NCBI GenBank assembly: GCA_028097785.1
Contig: JAOHFB010000024.1
Location: 1-9,265, forward strand
Origin: Candidatus Pelagibacter sp.
GTDB lineage: Bacteria; Pseudomonadota; Alphaproteobacteria; Pelagibacterales; Pelagibacteraceae
DNA: 9,265 nt
Reading direction: 5' to 3'
Under the pieces are notes generated by a model. It made no database searches. It saw only the letters and a program-made list of their open reading frames with translations, and was not told where the DNA came from. The position numbers and the translations under genes are program-made. Position 1 is the stretch's first letter, and each line of letters begins with the position of its first letter. Positions 1 to 6,655 of this stretch are shown piece after piece.

Positions 1-24
1 AATATTCAAAAAGAGATTGCATAA
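1..24 (+). CDS. C-terminal end of an upstream gene, probably dephospho-CoA kinase (partial)
   Basis: Frame 1 is open from the first base and ends with TAA at 22-24, encoding only the tail NIQKEIA. The stop is followed without any gap by the dnaQ ATG, in the same frame, which suggests co-transcription. The identity cannot be read from seven residues. coaE is suggested because coaE directly precedes dnaQ in many alphaproteobacteria, with secB convergent on the other side, as here. This is an inference from neighbourhood only. Confidence 0.4.
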   Translation, partial: NIQKEIA

Positions 25-687
25 ATGAAGGAAATAGTTTTGGATACTGAGACAACTGGCATATCAATAAAAGATGGACATAGGATTGTTGAGATCGGTT
101 GCATAGAGCTTGAAAATTTAATACCGACAAAAAATAAATTTCATTGCTATTTAAACCCTGAAAGAAAAGTTTCAGAAAAAGCCTTAGAAGTTCATGGATA
201 TACCGATGAGTTTTTAGCTACCCAAAAAAAATTTAGTGATATTGGAGAACAATTTTTAGAATTTATTAAAGACAAAAGACTGATTATTCATAATGCGGAG
301 TTTGATTTAGGCCATTTAAATAATGAATTAGCTATATTAGGGAAAAAAAAATTAGATAACGAAATTGTTGATACTTTAATTTTGGCTAGAGATAAGTATC
401 CAGGGTCACCTGTTAGTTTGGACGCTTTGTGTAAAAGATATAGAGTTGACAATTCAAGAAGAACGCAGCACACAGCTTTAATTGATTGTGATTTATTAGC
501 TAAAGTTTATATCAATTTAATTGATCAAAAAGAACCAACATTAAATTTTCAAAATGAAGAAATAAAGAATAATCAAAAAAATAATACTAATATAAATTAT
601 TTTAAAAAAATTGTTCTTCCAACTACTGAAGAATTAAAAAAACATAAAGAATACTTAAAAAATAATCTTAAAAAAAATTTCTTTTAA
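25..687 (+). CDS. dnaQ: DNA polymerase III epsilon subunit (3'-5' proofreading exonuclease)
   Basis: This is the proofreading exonuclease of the replicative polymerase, acting with the alpha and theta-type partners in the cytoplasm. The DEDDh exonuclease motifs are all visible: ExoI with D7 and E9 in LDTETTG, ExoII with D94 in HNAEFD, and ExoIII with H149 and D154 in HTALIDCD. These match E. coli D12/E14, D103 and H162/D167. At 220 residues it is slightly shorter than the E. coli protein (243). After the catalytic domain comes an Asn/Lys-rich linker (about 175-192) and a C-terminal segment (EELKKHKEYL) resembling the alpha-binding tail of the family. ATG at 25 is chosen because the family typically begins just before ExoI. 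It abuts the upstream stop codon and overlaps the convergent secB end by four bases (684-687). All catalytic residues are intact. Confidence 0.97.
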   Translation: MKEIVLDTETTGISIKDGHRIVEIGCIELENLIPTKNKFHCYLNPERKVSEKALEVHGYTDEFLATQKKFSDIGEQFLEFIKDKRLIIHNAEFDLGHLNNELAILGKKKLDNEIVDTLILARDKYPGSPVSLDALCKRYRVDNSRRTQHTALIDCDLLAKVYINLIDQKEPTLNFQNEEIKNNQKNNTNINYFKKIVLPTTEELKKHKEYLKNNLKKNFF

Positions 688-1112
688 TTTAACCTTTGAT
701 TATAAAGTTGTTCAAAATCAACTTTTTTTTCAAATTTGACATCTGGGTATCCAGAGTTATGTAATAAATTTAAAAATGATTTTTCTAATTCTGGATAAAT
801 TTCAATTTGAACATCGCATAGTATTATTTTTTCAAGATCTTTTTTTTCTTTAATTTCATCATTTATTTGAACTATAGTTGAATAATTAATCTCAAAATAA
901 GATTTTTTTTTATTTCCTTGCTTATCTTCAAATTTTAAAATTGTATTTATTTCAATCATTTTATTTTTTAATGCTTTAGAATTAATATCAATATTAAGTT
1001 GATATTTTGAAATATAATCTCTTACAAATATATAAGTTTCAATATCTGGTGTTTCGCTAGACATATCTTTTATATATTTTCCTAAAATTTTATATTTTTC
1101 TGTCATCTTCAT
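684..1112 (-). CDS. secB: Protein-export chaperone SecB
   Basis: SecB is a homotetrameric cytosolic chaperone that keeps preproteins unfolded and passes them to SecA. Family signs are the N-terminal YIKDMSSETP (residues 13-22), equivalent to the YxKDxSFExP motif, and the C-terminal VDFEQLY (131-137), the conserved (I/V)DFxxLY tail. At 142 residues it is a little short for alphaproteobacterial SecB (roughly 150-165), and the usually well-kept segment before the GGFP motif is diverged (here NSGYPD, 119-124). The start may be ATG at 1112 or the second ATG at 1106; no ribosome binding site decides between them. It lies downstream of fxsA and overlaps its 3' end by 17-23 bases, so the two are probably co-transcribed. 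The gene converges on dnaQ and carries the dnaQ terminator-like hairpin inside its own last codons. Confidence 0.85.
   Translation of the reverse strand: MKMTEKYKILGKYIKDMSSETPDIETYIFVRDYISKYQLNIDINSKALKNKMIEINTILKFEDKQGNKKKSYFEINYSTIVQINDEIKEKKDLEKIILCDVQIEIYPELEKSFLNLLHNSGYPDVKFEKKVDFEQLYNQRLN
704..730 (+). terminator. Putative intrinsic terminator for dnaQ, inside the secB coding end
   Basis: On the plus strand AAAGTTG (704-710) and CAACTTT (719-725) are perfect 7-base inverted repeats around an 8-base loop, and the T-run continues to 730, giving eight consecutive Ts from 723. The hairpin begins 16 bases after the dnaQ stop codon, the right place and orientation to end dnaQ transcription. 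The stem has only two G-C pairs, so it is weak by E. coli standards but plausible in so AT-rich a genome. The same bases encode the conserved VDFEQL codons of secB on the other strand, and the T-run corresponds to secB Lys-Lys codons. Confidence 0.55.
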
Positions 1113-1521
1113 CTTCTATATCTTCAAAGTCTCCATCAATGAAATTATTTTCTTCAACTTTTTCATCCTTGTTTTTAAATTTATTTAAAAACTTTTTTAA
1201 AAAAAAATTGCGGGTAAGGGGGAATAAAATTAGAAAACCAAAAATATCTGTAGCAAATCCTGGGATTATTAGTAGAAGAGCAGCAATTGCAATCGCAGCT
1301 CCTGAAATCATTTCACGTGTAGGTGCTTTATTTTTGCTTATTTGTGCAAATCCAGATTTTAATGTGTTTAGTCCCTCATATTTAGCATAATAGACCCCAA
1401 CAATTGCAGTAGTGAATATTAATAATAACGTAGTAATAGCACCAATTTGAGAACCAATTTTTATAAAAAGAAATATTTCAATGGTTGGAATTAAAATAAT
1501 TAATAAAAATATTGAGTTCAT
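1090..1521 (-). CDS. fxsA: FxsA family inner-membrane protein
   Basis: FxsA is a small cytoplasmic-membrane protein, named from E. coli where its overexpression suppresses F exclusion of phage T7; its cellular role is poorly defined. The 143 residues show the family pattern: a hydrophobic N-terminus with IPxxE (E15) at 11-15, a GSQIGAITT turn (23-31), a second membrane segment ending VGVYYAKYEG (41-50), and the signature LLLIIPGFATDIFGFLILFP (82-101). Three or four hydrophobic segments are followed by a cytosolic tail that is first basic (109-120) and then strongly acidic (130-140). The ATG at 1521 starts directly before the first membrane segment. It is the first gene of the fxsA-secB minus-strand pair and is divergent from timA, with 59 bases between the two starts. 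Confidence 0.92.
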   Translation of the reverse strand: MNSIFLLIILIPTIEIFLFIKIGSQIGAITTLLLIFTTAIVGVYYAKYEGLNTLKSGFAQISKNKAPTREMISGAAIAIAALLLIIPGFATDIFGFLILFPLTRNFFLKKFLNKFKNKDEKVEENNFIDGDFEDIEDEDDRKI

Positions 1522-1580
1522 TTGTCTTCAATCTAAATTGCCGGTTGAAATTAATCAACATAGTAATTACTATAATAACA
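1522..1580. promoter_or_regulatory. Divergent promoter region between fxsA and timA
   Basis: These 59 bases must hold the promoters for both directions unless the promoters overlap coding DNA. For timA, TTGAAA (1545-1550) is followed after 17 bases by TACTAT (1568-1573). For fxsA, TTGATT (complement of 1553-1558) is followed after 17 bases by TAGATT (complement of 1530-1535). Each hexamer matches consensus at only four to five of six positions, and AT-rich sequence gives such matches by chance. Both pairs would put transcription starts within a base or two of the start codons, implying nearly leaderless mRNAs, which is a reason for caution. Confidence 0.35.
1560..1573. repeat. 14-base perfect palindrome before timA
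   Basis: ATAGTAATTACTAT is its own reverse complement with no spacer, ending 7 bases before the chosen timA ATG and overlapping the candidate -10 element. Its position would suit an operator for a dimeric regulator, but it is made almost wholly of A and T, and a short AT palindrome can occur by chance. No regulator can be named from it. Confidence 0.4.
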
Positions 1581-2177
1581 ATGAATTATAGTTTTGAATA
1601 TATCGATATCATTCTGCTTGCAATGATTGCTGGTTTTATTTTTTTAAGGTTAAGAGGTATTCTTGGTAAAAGGACTGGGTTTGAGGGAAAAGCTCCCACT
1701 CAATTTGATAAGATATTGAAAGAAGCAGTAGTTAAGCAAGCTAAACAAGATGTAAATGAATTTGATGAAAAGGGACAAAAAGAATTTTTAAAAGGTGCTA
1801 AAATTGCATATGAAACTATCATCACTGATTTTAGTGATAACGATAATAAAATAACAACAAGCAAGCCTCTTCTAAATCAAGAAATATACAATCAATTTAA
1901 TGAAGCCTTAAAGGAGCGAAGTTCAAGAGGACATTATGCTGAAATTACTTTTATAGGAATAAATTCAGCAGTTATTAAAGAGCATAAAAAAATAGATAAA
2001 ATTTTAAATGTGACTGTGGAATTTATAGCCGAGGTTATTACTTGCATAAAAGATAAAAACAAAAAAATTATATCTGGTGATCCTGAAAAAATTAAAAAAA
2101 TTTATGATACCTGGATATTTTCAAGAGATACCACTTCAGCCAATCCTAATTGGCAATTAGTTCGTACTTTAACTTAA
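1581..2177 (+). CDS. timA: Tim44/TimA family membrane-anchored protein
   Basis: This is a bacterial relative of mitochondrial Tim44, common in alphaproteobacteria as a membrane-anchored protein with a Tim44-like C-terminal domain; its bacterial function is not settled. With the ATG at 1581 the protein has 198 residues: a single N-terminal membrane anchor (about 8-23), then the family hallmark LRLRGILGKRTGFE (22-35), a charged helical stretch (40-85), and the Tim44-like domain ending in DTWIFSRD (176-183) and NPNWQLVRT (188-196). The reading frame extends upstream to a TTG at 1512, but that would overlap the fxsA start and add residues unlike the family, so ATG 1581 is preferred. It leads the timA-smr-sulfotransferase run and ends with TAA directly before the smr start. 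In many alphaproteobacteria mltA sits between timA and smr; here it is absent. Confidence 0.88.
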   Translation: MNYSFEYIDIILLAMIAGFIFLRLRGILGKRTGFEGKAPTQFDKILKEAVVKQAKQDVNEFDEKGQKEFLKGAKIAYETIITDFSDNDNKITTSKPLLNQEIYNQFNEALKERSSRGHYAEITFIGINSAVIKEHKKIDKILNVTVEFIAEVITCIKDKNKKIISGDPEKIKKIYDTWIFSRDTTSANPNWQLVRTLT

Positions 2178-2591
2178 TTGACGGATAGAATCTCAGACAA
2201 AGATAAAAAAGATTGGGAAGAATTTCTTTCTAGTAACGAGAAACTTCAAGACAAAGATTACAAACTTAAAAAAAAAAAACAATATAAGATAAGATCAATA
2301 GATTTACATGGGTATTCTCTCGAAGAGGCAAACGAGACTATTCAAGATTTTATTCAGAAGTCTTATGATGAAAATATAAATAAATTAATAGTTGTTACTG
2401 GAAAGGGACTTCATTCTAATAATGAAAAAGATCCATATGTTTCAAAAGATTTAAGCATTTTAAAATATTCGGTTCCTGAATATATAGAAAATAATATTGA
2501 ACTTAAAAAAATAATTTTAGAGATAACTAATGCAAAAATAGAAGATGGAGGAGATGGAGCTTTTTATATTCATTTGAAAAGAAAAAAATGA
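2178..2591 (+). CDS. Smr-domain protein (MutS2 C-terminal-like nuclease domain)
   Basis: Stand-alone Smr proteins carry the small domain also found at the C-terminus of MutS2; members have DNA or RNA endonuclease activity, but the substrate of this alphaproteobacterial group is not known. In 137 residues there is a polar N-terminal region with a DWEEFL helix (12-17) and a Lys run (29-34), then the domain motifs: DLHG (42-45), VTGKG (73-77), and the closing GGDGAFYIHLKRK (124-136). The start is TTG at 2178, directly after the timA stop and in the same frame; no in-frame ATG or GTG exists before the domain, and the residues coded from TTG (SDKDKKDWEEF) look like the family's usual N-terminus. 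No clear Shine-Dalgarno sequence precedes it, so translation may be coupled to timA. Its stop overlaps the sulfotransferase start as ATGA. Confidence 0.9.
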   Translation: MTDRISDKDKKDWEEFLSSNEKLQDKDYKLKKKKQYKIRSIDLHGYSLEEANETIQDFIQKSYDENINKLIVVTGKGLHSNNEKDPYVSKDLSILKYSVPEYIENNIELKKIILEITNAKIEDGGDGAFYIHLKRKK

Positions 2592-3451
2592 TTATTTGGT
2601 TGTCATCATATCCCAAAAGTGGAAATACCTTGCTAAGGTCTATGATCTCAGCGTATTTTTTTACCCAAGATGGTAATTTTAATTTTAAAACTCTTAATAA
2701 TATAAATCAATTTCCAGATTTTAAACTTTTTGAAAATTATGGAATAAATACTTCTGACCATATGGAAATTGTTAAAAATTATATTAATGTCCAAAGACAA
2801 ATTAATACAAAAGATAAAAATGCAATTAGATTTATCAAAACTCACAGTGGTTTACGAAGTATCAATGGTTATCCATTTACTGATCTAAATAACTCTTTAG
2901 GTGCAATTTACATAGTGCGTGATCCAAGAAAGGTTGTTAAATCATATGCCAACCATAACCAGATGTCCCTAGAAAGAGCTTCAGTAAGAATGCTTGAAGA
3001 TAAAGCAACACTTGGAGGTGTAAAGAACCCAATTAATGAAGCTGATAAAATATTAACACATATGGGTTCCTGGTCATCTAATTATGAGTCTTGGAAAGTA
3101 TTTAAAAAATATAATCGTTATTTGCTTATTAAATACGAGGATATGACAGAGGACAAAGAAAAGACTTTTATTACCATTCTTAAATTTATTCATAAACTAG
3201 CAGATTTAAAGTTTTCAATTGATGATAATAAATTGAAAAATATTTTAAAAACAACTTCTTTTGAATACATGCAAAAAGTAGAAAAAAATTTTGGGTTTGA
3301 AGAGTCTGTTAAAACAAAAAAAGATAGTGAAAAAAACACTTTTTTTAAATATGGACCAAATATTAATACACCAGAAAGTCTTCCAGCTGAAATAAAGAAG
3401 AAATTAGAAGTTTCTTTAAAAAAAGAAATGGAAGAATTGGGATATCTTTAA
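2588..3451 (+). CDS. PAPS-dependent sulfotransferase domain protein, substrate unknown
   Basis: The 287 residues form a single Sulfotransferase_1-type domain, expected to move a sulfuryl group from PAPS to an acceptor hydroxyl or amine in the cytosol. Visible motifs are the 5'-phosphosulfate loop YPKSGNT (8-14, with K10), the catalytic-base region KTHSG (H86), the 3'-phosphate site IVRDPRKVVKSYANH (109-123, with R111 and S119), and the helix and strand around ESWKVF and LLIKYEDM (167-186). The last PAPS-contact segment, normally F-(R/K)-(K/R)-G followed by GxW, is altered: FKYG (253-256) is present but the GxW part is replaced by NINTPESLP. There is no signal peptide or membrane segment. The ATG at 2588 overlaps the smr stop by four bases, so it is likely co-transcribed. 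It meets hslU tail to tail with two bases between. The acceptor cannot be inferred from sequence or neighbours. Confidence 0.88.
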   Translation: MIIWLSSYPKSGNTLLRSMISAYFFTQDGNFNFKTLNNINQFPDFKLFENYGINTSDHMEIVKNYINVQRQINTKDKNAIRFIKTHSGLRSINGYPFTDLNNSLGAIYIVRDPRKVVKSYANHNQMSLERASVRMLEDKATLGGVKNPINEADKILTHMGSWSSNYESWKVFKKYNRYLLIKYEDMTEDKEKTFITILKFIHKLADLKFSIDDNKLKNILKTTSFEYMQKVEKNFGFEESVKTKKDSEKNTFFKYGPNINTPESLPAEIKKKLEVSLKKEMEELGYL

Positions 3452-3460
3452 TTTTAAAGA
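3445..3460. repeat. Palindrome spanning the sulfotransferase/hslU convergent stop codons
   Basis: TCTTTAATTTTAAAGA consists of 7-base arms with a 2-base centre (3452-3453) that is exactly the gap between the two genes, so each arm contains one stop codon. It could act as a weak bidirectional end signal, but the stem is almost all A-T, the loop would need to open to at least four bases, and neither side is followed by a T-run. Part of the symmetry follows simply from two opposed TAA codons and Leu codons. Confidence 0.3.
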
Positions 3461-4827
3461 ATAAATTTAGATAAATCTGTGTCTTTTACTAAACTGTCTA
3501 AATTATTATTTATATATTCTTTATTTATAATTATTTTCTCTCCGGAACGGTCGGTAGCTGTAAAACTAATATCATCTAAAATTTTCTCAATTATTGTGTG
3601 AAGTCTTCTAGCTCCAATATTTTCAACAGTTGCATTTACTTCAGAGGCAATATTTGCAATTGTGTCGATACCATCATCAGAAAATTCAAGCTCTACATTT
3701 TCAGTTTTTAATAAAGCCACATATTGTTTAATTAAACTAAAATCTGGCTCTCTTAAAATTCGTTTAAAATCTTCACTAGTTAATGCTTCTAGCTCCACTC
3801 TTATAGGTAGACGGCCTTGAAGCTCAGGAAGCAAATCAGAAGGTTTTGCGAGTTGAAATGCTCCAGATGCAATAAACAAAATGTGATCAGTTTTAATTGG
3901 ACCATGTTTTGTATTAACAGTTGTGCCTTCAATTAATGGCAGTAAGTCTCTTTGAACACCTTCTCTAGAAACATCCCCTCCAACTCTATCTGTCCGTGCA
4001 GAAATTTTATCTATTTCATCTAAAAAAACTATTCCATTGTTCTCCGTTGATAACTTTGCAGCTTTAACAATTTTATCTTGTTCAATTAATTTATCTGACT
4101 CATCATTAATTAAAATTTCGTGAGACTCTTTTACAGTCATTTTCTTCTTTTTTTCTTTATTTCCCATTGATTTACCAATCATTTCACCAATGTTAATCAT
4201 GCCAACATTTGCCCCAGGCATTCCAGGAATTTCAAAAGAAGTGTTATTTGATCCCGTATCGCTTACTGCAATTTCAATTTCATTATCATCTAGATCACCA
4301 TTTCTTAGCCTTTTTCTAAAACTTTCTCTTGTTGCTAAACTTGCTTTTTTACCAACCAAAGCATCCAAAACTTTTTCTTCGGCAGATTTCCTTGCTTGGG
4401 CATGAACTTCTTTTCTCATTTTTACTTTTTCCATACCAATTGCAATTTCAATCAAATCTCTTACTATTTGCTCAACATCTCGTCCAACATATCCAACTTC
4501 AGTAAATCTTGTTGCTTCAACTTTAACAAATGGTGCCTCTGCTAGTTTTGATAATCTTCTTGAAATTTCAGTTTTTCCTACACCTGTTGGTCCAATCATT
4601 AAAATATTTTTTGGCAAAACCTCATTTTTCATTTCACCTTTAAGTGCTTGTCTTCGCCATCTATTTCTTAATGCTACCGCTACAGCTTTTTTAGCTTTGT
4701 TCTGACCAACTACAAATCTATCTAGTTCGGAAACTATTTCTCTAGGAGATAAAGAGCTTACTAAAGAACTTTCTTCTTTTGTATTTTTATCTTTTGGAAC
4801 AAGTGGTGTTACGTTTGAGTTTTCCAT
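3454..4827 (-). CDS. hslU: ATP-dependent protease ATPase subunit HslU
   Basis: HslU (ClpY) is the AAA+ hexameric unfoldase that feeds proteins into the HslV peptidase in the cytosol. In 457 residues one sees [16 protein letters not shown] (27-42) opening the AAA+ core, Walker A GPTGVGKT (79-86), pore loop GYVGRD (112-117), a substrate-handling I-domain (about 130-255, with the Gly/Met-rich PGMPG segment at 201-205 and a Lys run at 224-229), Walker B VFLDEIDK (267-274), the [10 protein letters not shown] arginine region (337-346), sensor-2 GARRLH (405-410), and the C-terminal DLSKFIL, the tail that inserts into HslV. It is longer than E. coli HslU (443) mainly through a polar N-terminal extension of about 20 residues. 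The ATG at 4827 shares one base with the hslV stop (TAATG), so translation is probably coupled. All key motifs are intact. Confidence 0.98.
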   Translation of the reverse strand: MENSNVTPLVPKDKNTKEESSLVSSLSPREIVSELDRFVVGQNKAKKAVAVALRNRWRRQALKGEMKNEVLPKNILMIGPTGVGKTEISRRLSKLAEAPFVKVEATRFTEVGYVGRDVEQIVRDLIEIAIGMEKVKMRKEVHAQARKSAEEKVLDALVGKKASLATRESFRKRLRNGDLDDNEIEIAVSDTGSNNTSFEIPGMPGANVGMINIGEMIGKSMGNKEKKKKMTVKESHEILINDESDKLIEQDKIVKAAKLSTENNGIVFLDEIDKISARTDRVGGDVSREGVQRDLLPLIEGTTVNTKHGPIKTDHILFIASGAFQLAKPSDLLPELQGRLPIRVELEALTSEDFKRILREPDFSLIKQYVALLKTENVELEFSDDGIDTIANIASEVNATVENIGARRLHTIIEKILDDISFTATDRSGEKIIINKEYINNNLDSLVKDTDLSKFIL

Positions 4828-5342
4828 TATATTTTTAGAACCTTAATATTATCGTTGGTAAAAACACAAATTTCAGAAGCTACCTTGATAGCTTTTTTTG
4901 CAATTTCTTCTGCACTTTTGTCAGTTTCCATTAAAACCTTTCCAGCAGCTAAAGCATAGTTTCCACCTGAGCCTATTCCTATTACATCACCTTCAGGTTC
5001 TAAAACGTCGCCAGTTCCAGATATAATGTAGCTGTTATCTTTGTCTCCAATAGCCATTAACGCTTCTAATCTTCTTAAATATTTATCTGTTCGCCAATCT
5101 TTGGCCAATTCAACAGCTGCTCTCGATAAATTTCCAGCATGTTTTTCTATTTTTGCTTCTAATCTTTCAAATAATGTCAGAGCATCAGCAGTTGACCCTG
5201 CAAAACCTGCTACTACATCTCTTTTTTCAATTTTTCTAATCTTTGAAGCAGTGCTTTTCACAACAGTATTTCCCATACTGACTTGTCCATCACCAGCTAC
5301 TACTACTTCATTATTTTTTCTAACTAGTACTATCGTTGTCAT
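4827..5342 (-). CDS. hslV: ATP-dependent protease peptidase subunit HslV
   Basis: HslV (ClpQ) is the threonine peptidase of the HslUV protease, a two-ring dodecamer related to the proteasome beta subunit. The protein starts Met-Thr-Thr-Ile-Val, so removal of Met exposes the catalytic N-terminal Thr. Other expected residues are D18 in AGDGQ, K34, the [15 protein letters not shown] segment (45-59), [19 protein letters not shown] (77-95) and [10 protein letters not shown] (121-130). The length of 171 residues is close to the E. coli protein (176); the C-terminus is slightly shorter. The start at 5342 is fixed by the need for Thr at position 2. It is the first gene of the hslV-hslU pair and is divergent from hisB. 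The immediate upstream sequence shows no strong Shine-Dalgarno element. Confidence 0.98.
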   Translation of the reverse strand: MTTIVLVRKNNEVVVAGDGQVSMGNTVVKSTASKIRKIEKRDVVAGFAGSTADALTLFERLEAKIEKHAGNLSRAAVELAKDWRTDKYLRRLEALMAIGDKDNSYIISGTGDVLEPEGDVIGIGSGGNYALAAGKVLMETDKSAEEIAKKAIKVASEICVFTNDNIKVLKI

Positions 5343-5430
5343 GCTTAATAAATGGTAACTATTTTTGATACTTCAAGTGTTCATACTAATATTGATATAG
5401 GGTAATTATGTATGTATACCTTTGAAATAT
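5343..5430. promoter_or_regulatory. Divergent promoter region between hslV and hisB
   Basis: These 88 bases separate two divergent operons and are the longest gene-free stretch in the window. For hisB, TTGATA (5365-5370) is followed after 16 bases by TAATAT (5387-5392), which would give a leader of about 30 bases. For hslV, TTGAAG (complement of 5372-5377) stands 17 bases before an AT-rich stretch, but no good -10 follows. A short symmetric element ACTTCAAGT (5370-5378) lies between the hisB hexamers. There is no His-codon-rich leader peptide or attenuator hairpin, and no sigma-32 heat-shock pattern that I can recognise for hslVU. The assignments are tentative. Confidence 0.4.
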
Positions 5431-6021
5431 ATGGCTAGAAAAGGAAAAGTATCCAGAAAAACTAAAGAAACAAGCATAAGTGTTGAAGTCAATATTGATG
5501 GAAAAGGAAAGTATCAAATTGATACCGGTATAGGTTTCTTAGATCATATGCTTGAGCAATTATCTAAGCATTCTCTAATAGATTTAAAAGTAAAAGCTAA
5601 AGGAGATACTCACATTGATCTTCATCACACAACAGAGGATACGGGTATTGCTATTGGCGAGGCTTTAAAAAAAGCTGCTAATAAATTTCTTGGTATTAAA
5701 AGATATGCTCATAGAGTCATTCCAATGGACGAAACGTTAACAAGAGTTGCAATAGATGTTTCAAACAGACCCTATTTAATTTGGAAAGTAAAATTAAAAG
5801 TTGAGAAACTTGGTGAGATGGACACAGAACTGTTTAAAGAATGGTTTCAAGCATTTTCTCAATCAGCAGGCATTACGATGCATGTTGAAAACATTTATGG
5901 AGATAATAGTCACCATATTATCGAGTCTTGCTATAAAGCATTAGCAAGATCATTGAGAGAAGCATTAGAGATGGATCCAAGAAGTAAAAAAAGTATTCCA
6001 TCTACTAAAGGCTCATTATAA
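5431..6021 (+). CDS. hisB: Imidazoleglycerol-phosphate dehydratase
   Basis: HisB dehydrates imidazoleglycerol phosphate to imidazoleacetol phosphate, the step after the HisH-HisF reaction in histidine synthesis. This is the monofunctional form without the phosphatase domain of the E. coli fusion: 196 residues from the ATG at 5431. Metal-binding motifs of the family are visible: GIGFLDHML (33-41), [17 protein letters not shown] (63-79), [19 protein letters not shown] (160-178) and the C-terminal STKGSL (191-196). An upstream in-frame TTG at 5422 would add three residues, but the ATG gives the usual alphaproteobacterial start (MARKGKV...TKET). It opens the plus-strand his operon, with hisH following after five bases. 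No strong Shine-Dalgarno sequence is seen upstream. Confidence 0.97.
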   Translation: MARKGKVSRKTKETSISVEVNIDGKGKYQIDTGIGFLDHMLEQLSKHSLIDLKVKAKGDTHIDLHHTTEDTGIAIGEALKKAANKFLGIKRYAHRVIPMDETLTRVAIDVSNRPYLIWKVKLKVEKLGEMDTELFKEWFQAFSQSAGITMHVENIYGDNSHHIIESCYKALARSLREALEMDPRSKKSIPSTKGSL

Positions 6022-6026
6022 GTTTA

Positions 6027-6653
6027 ATGAATGTCACAATTGTTGATTATAATTCAGGCAATATAAGCTCGGTGATAAACTCTTTTAGGGAGGTTGCCAA
6101 AGATAAAGTGAATATCGAGGTATCATCAGATTTAAATAAGATTAAATCATCAGATAAAGTAGTATTACCAGGCCAGGGTTCGTTCAAGAGTTGTGTCGAT
6201 GCATTAAACAGTATTAATGGGTTGGTTGATACATTAAATGAATTTGCAATTAATCATAAAAAACCTCTTTTAGGAATTTGTGTTGGATTACAAATGTTTG
6301 CAGATATTGGATATGAAGAAATAGAAACTAAAGGACTGGGTTGGATTTCAGGCAAGGTATCAAAAATAGATAATAAAAATGGAAAATATAAACTTCCTCA
6401 TATAGGCTGGAACCAAATTAATATTGTTAAGAATAGTAAAATTTTTAAAGATATAGAAAATAATTCTCACATGTACTTTGTACATAGCTATGAGTTTGTC
6501 CCAGAAGATAAAGACGCAATTTCAGCTACAACAGATTATTCTTCAAACATTGTTTGCTCAGTTGAGAAAGAAAATATTTTTGGAACTCAATTTCATCCTG
6601 AAAAAAGTGATAAAATTGGTCTTAAAATTATACAAAATTTTATTGAATTATAA
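6027..6653 (+). CDS. hisH: Imidazole glycerol phosphate synthase, glutaminase subunit HisH
   Basis: HisH is a class I glutamine amidotransferase that releases ammonia and passes it through HisF to PRFAR, giving imidazoleglycerol phosphate and AICAR. The catalytic triad is complete: C85 in GICVGLQ and H190 with E192 in QFHPEKS. The N-terminal IVDYNSGN (5-12) and the oxyanion-strand region VLPGQGSF (46-53) match the family; the latter is PGVG in many relatives, here PGQG. Later motifs are PHIGWNQI and MYFVHSYEF. The length of 208 residues is normal. The ATG at 6027 lies five bases after hisB; another ATG at 6031 is out of frame. HisF, its obligate partner, is two genes downstream in the same operon. 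Confidence 0.97.
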   Translation: MNVTIVDYNSGNISSVINSFREVAKDKVNIEVSSDLNKIKSSDKVVLPGQGSFKSCVDALNSINGLVDTLNEFAINHKKPLLGICVGLQMFADIGYEEIETKGLGWISGKVSKIDNKNGKYKLPHIGWNQINIVKNSKIFKDIENNSHMYFVHSYEFVPEDKDAISATTDYSSNIVCSVEKENIFGTQFHPEKSDKIGLKIIQNFIEL

Positions 6654-6655
6654 TT

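Noticed and set aside
1139..1390. Plus-strand open frame opposite fxsA
   Set aside because: It is the antisense of the well-supported fxsA gene, has no recognisable domain, and follows from the membrane-protein codon pattern on the other strand.
1512..1580. TTG-initiated N-terminal extension of timA
   Set aside because: It would overlap the fxsA start and add 23 residues before the membrane anchor, unlike the family; the ATG at 1581 fits better.
3411..3428. Inverted repeat TTTCTTT / AAAGAAA with four-base loop in the sulfotransferase end, as an hslU terminator
   Set aside because: On the minus strand the stem is not followed by a T-run, and the repeat arises from Lys/Ser/Leu codons in low-complexity AT-rich DNA.
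4190..4405. Plus-strand open frame opposite hslU
   Set aside because: It lies antisense within the hslU I-domain and shows no family motif; hslU is intact across it.
5041..5358. Plus-strand open frame opposite hslV
   Set aside because: It is antisense to hslV with full catalytic motifs, and its protein looks like a frame shadow.
5343..5430. Histidine-operon attenuator or leader peptide upstream of hisB
   Set aside because: There is no ORF with a run of His codons and no pair of competing hairpins with a T-run in the 88 bases.
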